DNA from: Nymphaea colorata
Taxonomy: Eukaryota; Streptophyta; Magnoliopsida; Nymphaeales; Nymphaeaceae
Assembly (NCBI RefSeq): GCF_008831285.2
Contig: NW_022205100.1
Location: forward strand, 1-41,501
Direction: 5' to 3'
Length of the DNA stretch: 41,501 nucleotides
The position numbers were made by a program, and so were the translations under genes. Shown in pieces: positions 1 through 12,100 of the stretch. Numbering within the stretch: the stretch's first letter is position 1; every line of letters begins with the position of its first letter. The notes under the pieces are model-generated. The model saw nothing but the letters and a program-made list of their open reading frames with translations, did no database searches and was not told the DNA's origin.

Positions 1-76
1 CCAACCCCAACCCCAACCCCAACCCCAACCCCAACCCCAACCCCAACCCCAACCCCCCAACCCCAACCCCAACCCC
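1..76. repeat. left telomere, C4A2 repeat
   Basis: Uninterrupted CCCCAA repeats at the very start of the sequence, in the orientation expected for a left chromosome end. One unit is irregular: a run of six C at 53-58 in place of four. With the G4T2 repeats at the other end this shows the window is a whole macronuclear chromosome. C4A2 is the Tetrahymena/Paramecium-type repeat, not the C4A4 of spirotrichs. Confidence 0.98.
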
Positions 77-226
77 ATATTTGCTTATAAAATGCCAACG
101 TAAATAATTGAAACTTTTTGTTAATTTCCCTCTTATTGCTTTCACGAGCATGTTTCTCAGCTTTCCCAGATCACTCTTTTCGATATTCGTAAGCAAATGG
201 ATATGTAAGGCTATTGCACTGTGTAA
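77..226. other. left subtelomeric spacer
   Basis: About 150 AT-rich bases between the telomere and the Rpt6 stop codon. No gene or repeat is visible. It must hold the 3' UTR and polyadenylation site of Rpt6. Confidence 0.6.
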
Positions 227-1425
227 TCATTTCCAGGCCCTTCTGATGGCAAGATTATTCTCGATATCCTTCTTCATCACCTTCGCCACCGCCATCTCGA
301 AGTCCTCCTGCGTCACGTGGATGCGCCTCTCGCGGAGAGCGAACATCCCAGCTTCAGTGCACACCGCCTTCGTCTACGCGCCTGAAGCGCCGCTCATCTT
401 CTCAGCGATCCGCTTCAGGTCGATGCCTCGCATCAGGTTCATCTTCCTCGAGTGGATCTTCAGGATCTCCATGCGCGATTACACCGTGGGGTTGGGGAAC
501 TCGATTTTGCGGTCGATGCGACCAGGCCTCAGGAGTGCGGGATCGAGGATGTCGATTCGGTTGGTGGCCATGATGATCTTGATGGTCTGGGTGGTCTCGA
601 AGCCGTCGAGCTGGTTGAGCAGCTCCAACATGGTGCGCTGCACTTCGGAGTCTCCGCGCTGTCCCTCCATGCGGGAGCCGCCGATGGAGTCGACCTCGTC
701 GATGAAGATGATGCAGGGCGAGTGCTGCCTGGCCATCACGAAGAGCTCCCTGACCATCCTGGCGCCCTCTCCAATGTACTTTTGCACCAGCTACGAGCCA
801 GACACCCTGATGAAGGTGCAGTCGGTGTGGTGGGCGATGGCTCTGGCGAGAAGCGTCTTGCCGGTTCCAGGGGGACCGTACATGAGGACTCCCTTGGGCT
901 GGGCGATGCCGAGCGATTCGAAGATTTCAGGGTGCTTGATGGGGAGTTCGATGACTTCCTTGACTTCCTTGACCTGCTGGTCGAGGCCTCCAATCATGTC
1001 GTAGGTGGAGTCTGGCACTTTTTCGACCTTCATGAGGGAGACGAGGGGGTCGACCTTGGTGGGGAGGATCTTGTGGAGGATGTAGTTGTCTGAGCGGACG
1101 GCCACTCTGAGGTTGGGCTTGATGTCCTCGATCTTGATGGCCTTGTCGACAGTCACCACGTACTTGCCCTCGTGGCTGAGCTTGACCAGCACGCGGTTCT
1201 TGCCCATCACCTTCACCACCTCTCCCACGTAGGAGTAGTTCTCCTGCAGCGCGTGCAGCTACTACTTCAGTCGCGAAACTAGCTAGCAGGGACGGTACCG
1301 TTTGAGTTGAGCTCGAACCGCTGAGCCTACAGCCGCTTGATGTTTTGGATCTTCTCGTTGATCTCAGCCTCGCGCTTTTGGATCTGCGCCAGATAGTACT
1401 TCTTCAGACTCACGCCTTCTGTCAT
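227..1425 (-). CDS. RPT6: 26S proteasome regulatory ATPase Rpt6 (PSMC5)
   Basis: AAA+ ATPase of the base of the 19S proteasome cap, which unfolds ubiquitylated substrates and feeds them to the 20S core in cytoplasm and nucleus. About 392 residues after removal of a 20-nt intron (1279-1298), against about 406 in animals. N-terminal coiled coil, OB-type segment, Walker A GPPGTGKT, Walker B IIFIDE, arginine-finger region [14 protein letters not shown], and the Rpt6-type end [18 protein letters not shown]. Rpt6 is chosen over the other Rpt subunits from this tail and from HSRKMNL. Three in-frame stop codons are decisive for the code: TAG in SGS-E-LVQK, TAA in NPTV-E-SRM and TAG in SGA-E-TKA; two of these are Glu in animal Rpt6. 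Start is the ATG at 1425-1423 and stop is TGA at 229-227. It is transcribed divergently from the BEACH gene. Confidence 0.96.
1279..1298 (-). other. 20-nt intron in Rpt6
   Basis: Reads GTACC...GCTAG on the minus strand. Removing it restores the frame and joins ELN to VSRLKQQLHALQ, matching the Rpt6 coiled coil. Position 15 is A. Confidence 0.85.
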
Positions 1426-1636
1426 TCAAAAAATATTTAAATTATCACACCCACAGATACGCAAAGACATCACAATACCCATCACCGCCACCATCAACCA
1501 TACGCCCATATGCTTTCTGCTTTTATGCGAATACAGTTTGGGAAGCGAATTCTGAAGGTGCAATGGTTGCCAGCATTTGGAAGGTTGGGGTGTTGTTCTA
1601 AGGTGATTGGGCCTATTATTGGTTATATTGCACAAA
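1426..1636. promoter_or_regulatory. divergent promoter region, Rpt6 / BEACH gene
   Basis: A 211-bp AT-richer spacer between two divergent start codons, so it must hold both promoters and 5' UTRs. No specific box can be named from sequence alone. Confidence 0.5.
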
Positions 1637-4600
1637 ATGGAGAAAGAGAAGCAAGGCTTTCCGCACAGGTTGATCAGGGAGCTGATCATGGAGGTGGGAG
1701 CTCTCCTCTTCGACACCCCCGCAGAGGAGGACCGCTTCATCGAGAAGTTTATACTCAACCAGGTGGTCCCCCTCGCCTGCCCGCAGGACGCACTCCTCCA
1801 GGCCATCAAGGACGCCCTCACCGACCCCGACCTCGACCACCCCCGCAAGTACCTCCCGCTCCTCTACCTCTCCCTCCTGGAAGTAGAGGCTGGGAGGGTG
1901 TCTGACCTCTTCAAGTTCTACTATGAGCTGACCAGCCACGCCATTCGCGAGCTGAGGGAGGGCCGCAACGGCACCAACAGTAGCTTCTGGCAGAACACCC
2001 TGGAGAAGATTTACCAGTATGGGATGCTGCTACTGGTGGGCAGCCGCTCCCTCCTACTCAGCATTGAAAGCCTGGGAGCGAGGGTGCACGAACAGGTGTG
2101 CTTTAAGTAAGCCAAGCAGATGCGATTGAGCAGGTTGGTGAAGGTCTACAACTGCCTCCTCTGCATCCCCTAGCAGTATCTGTCCCTCAAGCAGACCCTG
2201 TATCTCACTCTCATCTTCACGCGGTGGCAAAACCCAGAACAGCACCAGCAAACTCCCTTCTTCACTGCCTTCACGCAGCGCACGCAGAAGAAACTCATCC
2301 GGAAACTACGCAGATACCCCTAGACCGCATTCAGCCAATAGCACGTGCTCAACCTCATCAAAATCGTCCTCGGAGGAGACGAACTGGTCTTCTCCCACTT
2401 CCTGCAACTCAAGTACAGCTACTAGGCGCTAAAGGCGAAGCCGGATGGCGGGCTGTCGGTGGACAGGTCGGTCTTCAACGCGCTCAGGAAATGCCCGGTG
2501 ATTCGGGAAAGCAGGCACCTGTTCAACTTTGTGATGGAGCTGGTGATCCAGCTGCGTGGGGAAGGGGTGCTGAAGGCGGTGGAGAGGGAGTCCATTCTCT
2601 TCGTGAGTCTCAAATACTTGTCGGGCAGGTTCGAGAACAACGAGGGCCTCTACGTGCTGCTGGTGCGGCAGCTGCTGCACGAGGACAACCCAGTGGTCGC
2701 CCAGCTCAGCTTCAGGTTCATCCGCCAGGAGAGCCTCCAGTTCCTCACAGTCCACAAGCTCAAACTGCTGCTGAACATGTTCAACGTCGAGGACTGGAGG
2801 GCCATCCTCAGGGAACGGCAGCGTGAGTAGGCAGTGGTGCTCGGCAAGCTGGAACGCGTGCTTACTCTGCTGGGAGGGATGGCCCGCAGGTACAGCGAGA
2901 GCTCACTGGTCCTCTACTGCCAGCCGGAAAGATACGGCATCACCATCAAGGAGTCCAAGAACGTAAAGTCCCTCATCCTGGTGGTTTCTTTCGACGGGAT
3001 AGGCAGGCTGAACTAATGCTAAATGCTGGAGATGGGCGTTCTGAAGCTTGCCGTCGGAAAGGACGTCTTCGAAATCGTTGTTACTTTCGCCTAAAACACA
3101 GAAACGCTGAAAATGGAAGCTTCCTCCGAGCCGAAGGAGAGGCTGGCTTCGCTTGTGATTAAGGCGAACAACCGAGAGCTCGCCAATGAGAGGAAGCAGT
3201 ATCTGCGTTTCGGCTAGGGCTGCTTCTAGTCGCTGGTAATAGTTTCCCTGGTGGAGAAGCGCAACGCCCTCGCTTTCTGTATCGACGGCGCTTATTTTTA
3301 GTTCCCAGTGTCCAAGAAGGGAGAAGTGAGCCTGGTGGAGGCGGGCAGGATGACTGGCTCCGTCCGCACCTTCTACGCCCTCAAGGCCGAAATCGAGCTC
3401 GTCAGCTTCTACAAGACCTGGTGCGAGTGGAATCGCAAAGCCAAGTTCGTCGTCGAAAGCCTCGGAACGCAGAACATAGTCTACAGGCTGAACAACAGGG
3501 AAGAGACTGTGATCGTGGACTCAAACAAAAGCACCGGTTTTTCCTTCTTCCAAGCCAAGACAGAAATAAGCTTGTCTGTGCTAGCGGTGAAGCACCTCAC
3601 TTTCATCGATATTTTGCTGCAGCTGGGCGGCCTCTAGACCATATTCTTCATCCTGGAGCGGTTCAGCCGCAGCCTGGTGCAGTTCCGCAACCAGGAGGAA
3701 AAGATAAACGTAATAATCGCGGACTTCTTCAATTTCCTGAGGACGGTGGGCCTGCTGGACGAGTCCAACGCCTTGCTGGCAGACATACACGACTGCTTCA
3801 AGTACCTCAACGAGTTCTTGTTCCTGCTGATAAAGCGGAACAGGGCAGTGAGGGAGAGCCACAACTCCTTCCTCCTCATGAGCATCTTCGAACTGCTGGT
3901 CTACTTCAGGCACAGCAAGCACCCCCACGTCTCGCAGGCCGCCCAGGCCAGGATGACCAACATCGAGGCCAGCCTGGTCCTGCGCACGCTGGCGAACTTC
4001 GAGATATGGTCGCACTGCTCCAACGCCCTCCAGCTGTTCGTGCTCTCCGAGATCGAGTTTTACATAAAGGGGAAGGCGCACCTGGAAGCGCTGGTCAGGC
4101 AGGACCTGCACAGGGAGCTGCTCTCCGGACTCATCCTCTTCCAGACCTCGGATTCAAGCATCGCGCATTTCCCAGAAGTGCAGGCCAAGATCATCGCCCT
4201 CTGCATGCTGCTCTACGATTACGCCAAGCACTTCATCCTGACGGCTGAGATAAAGTCGGAGAAGGAAGCATTCGCCAACGTGGTGGAGAGGGACTTAAGC
4301 ACGTGCTTCACCTTCATCAAGGTCCTGCTCAGAAACGGGAAAGCGCGTCCCTTCTCCGACTCGGAAAAGCGAGCTTTCGCCCTGCTCTCCAAGTACGTCA
4401 TCGACAATTTCATCGCGAAGCGGGCCAACTTTGAGGTAGTGGGCAAGGTGTGGCACAGCTGCGCCAACATTCTGGTGATATCCATCAACGACATGGAGAT
4501 GATGGACAGAGAAATCCTCTAGCACGGCAGCCACATTCTGGTCCATTTGGCAAGCCAGGAGGACGCTTACGATGTCTGGCTTCTCAGGTATATGTAGAGT

Positions 4601-7600
4601 CTGCTCTTTAACCCCGCCTCTACCTTCATCGACGGCCTCCAAGTGCTGACCAAGATCATGGGGAAATATTTCTTCGAAACCCAGCGAAAGCACACCATCA
4701 TCCACCGTCTGCTCATCCATCTTCGGTCGAAGCTGCCAGCCGGCACATGGAGCACGCAGGATATTAGCTTATTCAAAAACATCATTCAATCCGCCAATCC
4801 TTTGGCCCTGTACCACCTCTCCACCTAACCGGAATTCTTCTAGCTCTTCTTCTTCCTCAGAGAATACTTCATCTCTAGCTAATCGGCAAAATAGATAAAA
4901 AATGAACAATAATAAGTCGTTGATTCTGCGGACGGAGGGATTAGAGCTTGGAACTCAATAAACGAGCTGGTTCTGCTCATCCTCTACTCTTAGAAGCGAA
5001 TCACTAACGCAAACAGCAAGTTCGTTTCTAGCCTCATCGCAAACTCCATTTAAGTCATTTCCCCCCTCGCCTAACCGCATGACACCCTTACCGACTTCTC
5101 TTCTAAATTGGCACGCATTAAGGAGTAGGCCAAGTAGTCCCACAAGCAGCTGGACAACCCGTTCACCAACTGCGACATCAGAGGAGCGTTTGCACTTATC
5201 GAGCACTGCCGGGGGTGGCCCACCATGCAGTTCCTCATGATGAAAGGCCTGCTCACCATCGACAACGACCTCAACATCCCCTTCATCTGGAACGAAGCCA
5301 GCCAGGAGCTCTCCTCCATCGGAGGCACTGTGGGCTACTATCTTTCCCAAAGCCCAAGTCCCCTCGAGCTTTTCGTGCTCTTTACGGTGATCCTCTACCG
5401 CCAGCTTTCGAACAGCCTGACCATCCTCACCACGCAGGCCAACATCGCCATCTTCCACTACGCGGTTGAGTTTCTGCTCGAGCACTGCCAGCCGGGACAA
5501 GCTGCCGACGAGCTGTGGATGAGCGTGGTTGTGCTGGTTACCGTGCTTAAGGACGTGCTGAAGCTGCTCAACAACAGCTTCATCAACAAGACAGCTGCAG
5601 TCTTCAAGGATATCGACCGCCTCCTCGGCAGCATTTCCAAGCGGGGATAGACCTGGAAGGGCCGGAAGAGCCACCAGATAGTGGAGAACCTCGCCAGGGC
5701 CTCCGAGAAGCTGCAGGCGGCGCTGGAGGACACGAAGGTGGACAAGGACATGGCCATGTTCATCGAGCTGATATCGTGCAAGCTGACCTTTATCCACGAA
5801 AAGGACCATCGGGAGGAGATAATGGGCATCGTCTCCAGCCTCACTGAGGAACTGAGAAGCAAAAACTGGTCCGCACACGAGCAGCAATTCAAAAAATTGA
5901 ACATCCTCGGCATCAAGTTCTTCAAAGTGGCCAGGGACTATTTCCTGGCTCGCAATGCGGAGTTTCTCATCGACTAGCGTCCCGAACTCAAAATCGGAGA
6001 AAAGATACAGGAGCCATCAGCCAAAGACATGGAAAGCTATCTCAGCTACTGGAACCTGCTCGGTGAAAAATTCGATGGAATACTGGAGTAGTTTAATGAT
6101 CGAGGAAACGACTCAGAACAGGTGTGGCAAAACCTGCTGATTTCGAATTAGCATTGGTTCTAGCTGCAGGAAGATCTCAATGACATCACCACCAAGTTCT
6201 ACGAATTGGATGAGAAGGAAACTGGCCCCTTTGGCCTCTACAAGCTCAACATCAGGCCCGTCCGTTCCGACCACGAAAAGCTGCCGTACCCGCGCAAGAA
6301 GGACTACTCTGAGATCCGCTCCCAGAAAGAAATGCTGAAGAAGGAAAAGGAAGAATCGATGCTCACCCAACGCATGACTATCCAGCTGCCCTCTCCCACT
6401 CTCTTCTCCACCCTAGCCGAAACCGTCGTCCGCGAAAAGTCACTGCTGAGGCCAATGGAGAAGCCCGAAGAGCGCAAGGAGAAGGAGAAAGAGAAGGAAA
6501 AATAGTACTTCTGCGAATACGTGACAAAGCGGGGGGTTTACGCTGGAAAACTGAAACGGCGCAAATCCTACCTGGAATTCCGCTTCACCGGGCACGCTGC
6601 CTTGCCGGCCGAAAGGGAGTACCAAACTTCAACCAACAAGTGCCACCGCATCGAGGAGCTTTGCGACTGGGAGGAAAAGGAGGTGAGAGTGATGCGGCTG
6701 AGACTGGCCGGCTGCAAGGTGTTCTCGCGACGCTACATCCTGCGCCACACCGCCATGGAGGTCTTCCACCCGCTCAGGCACCGCAGCTACTTCTTCAACC
6801 TCTTCTTCCGGGAGCCGCTGCAGGCCCTGCTCGGCGATCTGCGTTCGGCGGAAGTGGAAGTGATCGAGCGCAGGGCCGATGAGTTCGCCAGGGCTGGGTT
6901 CACCTAGCGCTGGCGGAGGGGCGAACTCAGCAATTTCGAGTACCTGGGACTGGTCAACCGCTACTCCGGCAGGACCACCAACGATCTCGCCCAGTATCCC
7001 GTCTTCCCCTGGGTCATCGCCAACTACAACGGCCAGAACAACTTCCGCGAACTGGACAAGGAGTTTTGCAGGCAATCCCAAAACATGCGGGAGCTGAGCT
7101 TGCCAACCGGCAAGCTGAACCCGGAGAAATTCAACAAGCTGAAGGCGAGACTCAAGGAGGTGGATGCGAGCGACAGAGAAATCCGCTTCTTGTATGGAAC
7201 CATATACTCCAATCCAACTGTACTCTACAACTTTTTCATCAGATTGTAGCCTTACACCAGCTTGCACTGGTAGCACCAGGGCCGCAAGATCGACCACGCT
7301 GACCGCCTTTTCTCGGGAATCCACGAGCAGTTCTCCACCATCCTCACTTCTTCCTCAGACATGAAATAGCTTGCCCCCTAGTTCTACTACTGGACGTAGT
7401 TCCTACGCAACAGGAACCGCATCGACCTCGGGCGCAAGCAGAAGGGCGAGGACGTGGACGCAGTCGTGCTTCCGGTGTGGGCTCGCACGCCTGAGGAATT
7501 CATCTTCAAGATGCGTGAAGTCTTGGAGTCGAACTTCGTAAGCGAGCAGCTGCACCAGTGGATCGACCTCATCTTCGGCTACAAGTCACCCATCGACGTG

Positions 7601-8884
7601 GCCGAGGAGCACGACAACCTCTACCACTACCAATGCTACGAGCACGACCTCTTCCAGGACTACGAGACTGAAAACGAAATGAGGATCGCACAGATTGCCA
7701 TCAGCGAGTTTGGACAGGTGGCTGAGCAACTGTTCACCCATTAACATCCGAAGAGAAATACACGCAGAGATATGTCTCTAGATACTGGAGCTGTGATACA
7801 TAGAAGCAATGCTCTCCTTGGCTTCCAACTGAACGATGCTGGCATTCTGGTGTGGAGCTAAGGCACGGCTATCTTTAAAAAAGCAGCGATTGCAGGCCTA
7901 TTCGGTTCGTTCTAGTGGAACAGGGAATACCCAAACCAAGGGCGAGTATGCGTGCTCACCAGCATCAACCTTACGAAGTGGGTGGGCGTTTCCGGCGGCA
8001 TCCTGAGGGTGCTCGAGCGCGGCAGGGTGAAGATGTAGCGCGCGATCGAGTCCCGGTGCCTAGACTGCATGGGAAACTACATCTTCCACGGGTTCGGCTC
8101 TAAGGTGGTGATTCTGGAGATGGGAGGAGAGATGTTCCAGCTCTACAGCACCCTCTACGGGCATCGCGACGAGGTCATCCTCATCCGCTCCGACTTCACC
8201 CTCGACCTTATCCTCTCCGTCGACAGAAGCGGCTACGTGCTGCTGCATGAGCTGACCGACCTGCGGTTCATGAGGGCCTTCCAGCTGGGAACCAACTTCT
8301 AAGGAGCGCAGGCCGACCAACTGCGTGTATGCTTGCATAGAATGGGCTATTTCCTCTTCTTGGACCACGAACAGACCCTGTGGATCTACAAGTAAGCCTT
8401 CCTTCATTTAGCTACATGGGAGAACTGCTGCTGGAGCAGGATTTGGAAGTGAGGACCAGCGACGGCCGTCAGGAGGAGGAGAGAATCACCGGAATTTAGA
8501 TATTTTCCCACTAGAGCTCGCTCATCGTAATGGTTCATCCACTTAGCTGCTTTCCTCGACCAAGGGCAACATCTTCCTCGTCAACTTCCTCGAAATAATC
8601 CGCTTCAAGGAAGTCTATCCCTTCAAGACCTTCAGCCGGCTGGGCCGCAGCATCCTGGCTGGAGTGCGCACCAAGGCAGTGGAGCATCTGGCGGGCCGGC
8701 CCATAAAGCAGTTCTCTTTGGTGAAGACGGTGGGCGGTTCAAACGCAATCTACCAGATGCTGGTGCTTTACGATTGCGACGAGCTGGTCTGCTACTCCGA
8801 GGAGAAATAAAGTAAGATTGATGATATGTAGTGGGGTCGCAGCTGCAGGCCAACGAAAGATTGAAGACAATGGGATTTTTCTGA
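1637..8884 (+). CDS. giant BEACH-domain/WD protein (LYST/NBEA/LVS-like)
   Basis: About 2395 residues after removal of three 20-nt introns (8392-8411, 8527-8546, 8812-8831). BEACH proteins are large cytosolic scaffolds for vesicle fusion and fission, lysosome size and membrane traffic. The N-terminal ~1600 residues look like helical repeats (armadillo-like) with a possible sandwich domain. A PH-like segment lies near residues 1630-1750. The BEACH domain lies near 1758-2036, with GELSNFEYL, DLAQYPVFPWV, DHADRLF, a conserved stretch K-E-L-A-P-E-FYYW-T-E-F and LHQWIDLIFGYK. Three TAG codons sit on the invariant Glu positions of that stretch. WD-type repeats follow (YGHRDEVILI near 2145). One frame runs unbroken for 6.7 kb. 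Start is the first in-frame ATG after an AT-rich leader. Without the last intron the stop would fall at 8862-8864. Which BEACH subfamily it belongs to is not resolved. Confidence 0.9.
8392..8411 (+). other. 20-nt intron 1 in BEACH gene
   Basis: GTAAG...TTTAG, 20 nt, A at position 15. Splicing joins TLWIY to NYMGELLLEQ in frame. Confidence 0.85.
8527..8546 (+). other. 20-nt intron 2 in BEACH gene
   Basis: GTAAT...CTTAG, 20 nt, A at position 15. Splicing joins SSLI to LLSSTKGNIFLVNF in frame. Confidence 0.85.
8812..8831 (+). other. 20-nt intron 3 in BEACH gene
   Basis: GTAAG...TGTAG, 20 nt, A at position 15. Inferred from its fit to the intron pattern; it moves the stop codon only about 20 bases, so the protein evidence is weak. 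Confidence 0.6.
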
Positions 8885-9150
8885 TCATTCTATTCTTAAC
8901 TATCAAATATAATAACATCATCAATCTGTATCTTACTTTCTTCCTATCTAGGTTGGCATGGCAGCATTCTATTTATTGGGCCCTTATATGCCATATTGCA
9001 AGTTTTTTGATTAAGACATGATTGATAATAGGGAATCCTCGAAGGGACGGTTGTTATGCTGCTCTGTGGAAAGTTTCCTTTCTGTTGCCGGTGGGGATAT
9101 AAGCGAATTGGGATTTAATGATCTTTTTTTATCATAATATATTATAAAGA
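8885..9150. other. AT-rich intergenic spacer
   Basis: 266 bp between two same-strand genes. AT-rich, with no coding frame I trust; it should hold the BEACH 3' UTR and the promoter of the Cys-rich gene. Confidence 0.5.
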
Positions 9151-12100
9151 ATGATAGCAGTGCTCGTCCTAGCCGCCCTGCTGCTCATCGATGTGCGCTC
9201 GGCCGTCTGCAACTCCACCACCTTCTGGAACCCGCTCAACAACGCCTGCGTCAATCGTAGCCCACTCCCCACTTAGAGTGCCCATGGGAATCGCCCTACA
9301 TCTACTACGCTGATTCCTCCACCAGGCAATGCGTCACCACCTGCCCCACCACGCCCTCGCTCTACGCCAACGACTTCACACAATCGTGCGTTAATCGTAC
9401 CAGAATATCGACTTAGCTTGCCCCTGGAACTCAACAGTAAAAACATTCTACGATAACTACTACCGTCGTTGCGTGTTGTGTAGTGATTTCTTAATGCAGT
9501 TTGTCCCTCAGCGCCGTCCTTCTACGCTCTCAACCTGGTGTCCTATGGCAATTGCGTGCAGTACTGCCCCTCTGGAACCTTTTCGCTGGATTCAACGCGA
9601 GTGTGCACCACCACCTGTCCCGTCTACTACTTCGTCAACTATACTCTCAGCGTCGTCCAGTATCAGTGCGTCGCCAGGTGTCCAGCCAATACTTTCCTGA
9701 ATTCTACAAATTTCTGCGTGAACGCAACAACCTGTCCAGCCACTACATACGGTAGTCCCTTCACCGGCACTTGCGTTACCGACTGTCCCAACAACAGCAC
9801 GGTTCAAATGTACGCTGACACCAATCCCAACGTCAACCTCTGCGTCTACGTCTGTCCGTCCGGCTTCTACAAGCAGAACCTGACCGCCAACCACACCTGC
9901 GTCTCCAGCTGCCTCAGCAACTACTTCATCGACTTCGTCAACCTCATCTGCGTGCAGACCTGCCCCAACGGATCATACAGCTACGTCAATGGAACCTGCC
10001 TCCTCAACTGCCCCAACGGGTTCTACGCCGATCCCAACCTCCACATCTGCAATACCACCTGCGCCGGAGGACTCTTCAGAGACGGCACCAGCAACTTCTG
10101 CGTCCAGCTCTGTCCTCCCGGCTACTTCGGAGACATCACCGGCAACTACATCTGCACCAAGACCTGCTCGGTAGCCACCGAGTACGGCAACCCAGTGAAC
10201 CGGCTCTGCGTGGTGAAGGCCAGCTGCACCGCCCCCTACATCTACGCCGACGACTTCACCAGGCAGTGCGTGATACAGTGCCCCCTCAGCCAGAACACCT
10301 TCGGCGACGCCAGCGCAAACTACTGCAATGCTTCCTGTCCCTGGGGACCCACGCTCTTCCAGTTCAGGGACCCCTCCACTCAGACATGCGTTTCCAGATG
10401 CCCGATCAATCCCTCCTACTACGCCGACAATACCACTTTCTACTGCGTGACCACCTGTCCGACCAACTACTTCGCGGTGGACGCCACCAGGACCTGCGAG
10501 ACTTCCTGCCCGAACGGATTCTACATAGACAACGTGACCCAGAGATGCGTTTCCACTTGCCCTGCAGACCCCAACATCACCTACTTCTACGCCATCAATA
10601 CCACCTCTTCCCAGTGCTTGGAAGTCTGTCCTGCTGGCTTCCTCGCGGATCCCACAACGCTATCATGCATTAACTCGACTTGTCCTTCCCTGCCTTCTCT
10701 TTTCGCCTTCAACCGCACTTGCATCCCTCTTTGCCCCAACGGAACCTATGCCAACAGCGTCCTGCGCACCTGCGACAGCAACTGCAGCGGAATTTACCTG
10801 ATCGACCCCTCCACCAGCCGGTGCGTGACTGTCTGCCCCTCCAATCCCAAGCTCTTCGCCGACTGGGACAGTAACACCTGCGTCGCCCTCTGTCCCGCCA
10901 ACTACTTCGCAGACAACTCCACCAGAACTTGCGTGAAGACCTGCAACCAGAGCGTGGGATATCTCGCCTACACCCCCCTGCGGCTGTGCGTGCTTGTGTG
11001 TCCCAACAACACATACTCGTACAATGGAACCTGCATCACCACCTGTCCGACCGACCCCGCTCTCGACTCCGCTGCTCCCTACTACATCGACACGACCACC
11101 AAGAGCTGCGTTAGCTCATGTCCCGATTACTACTTCAAGGACGACAACCTCGGCCAGTGCGTGCAGGCTGGCGGGTGCTCGCTCGGATATTACGCAGACT
11201 ACTCGCTTAGGACTTGCGTGCAGTACTGCAACAGTTCGTTATCGACCTACAGGGACAACGTGACGATGACGTGCGTCACGCAATGCCCCTACGGTACTTT
11301 CGGCGACTATTCCAACGCAGGTCAGAAGATCTGCGTGATCAAATGTCCCAGCAACTGGTACGCCGACAGCTCTACTTGGACCTGCGTGCAGGTCTGTCCA
11401 ACCAATCCCTCCTACTATGCGGATTTGGCTAGCGGGACTTGCATGCCGACTTGCAGAACCTAGCTGGACCAGTACGCCTACGATGGCAACCGCACATGCG
11501 TGAACCTGTGTCCTCCCAACACAACAGCCGACATCTACACGCGGCGCTGCCTCGACAGCTGCCTTCTGGTCCCCTCCACCTACCTCTTCGTCAACGATAC
11601 GCTGCGGGAGTGCGTTCTGACCTGCCCCATCGGCTGGTTCGCCGACAACTCCACCCGCAGCTGCGTGACCGGCTGCCCCCTCTCGCCCAACTACTTCGCC
11701 GACTGGCTCTCCTACACCTGCGTATCTCTCTGTCCCTGGACCTCCACCACCAAGTACTACGCCGACACCCTCACCAGGACCTGCGTCGCCATCTGTCCCA
11801 ACAGCACTGCAGCCAATACCACCTACCGCGATACCGTCCTCAGAACGTGCACGCCTGTCTGTTCGGGACGCCAGTTTTCGGATAACTCCACCGGTTATTG
11901 TGTGGCTGTGTGTCCCACAACTCCTGACTACTTCGGCCAAACCTCTGACAAGACTTGCGTTTACAACTGCAACGTAACCGCAGAGGAGTGGGCGGAGAAC
12001 CTGACAAGGCTCTGTGTTAAGGTTTGTCCTGCCGGCTCCTATGCTGATAACTTCACGCAGCGCTGCGTGGCCAAATGCCCAGCTTCTCAGCTCTACTATG

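Noticed and set aside
108-1093. Long plus-strand frames over the Rpt6 gene
   Set aside because: Shadows of a conserved minus-strand gene; their translations are Arg/Ser/Val-rich and match nothing.
227-1425. TAA/TAG read as glutamine (Tetrahymena/Paramecium code)
   Set aside because: My first reading. Gln would replace invariant Glu in Rpt6, the BEACH domain and MORN repeats, while Glu fits all of them.
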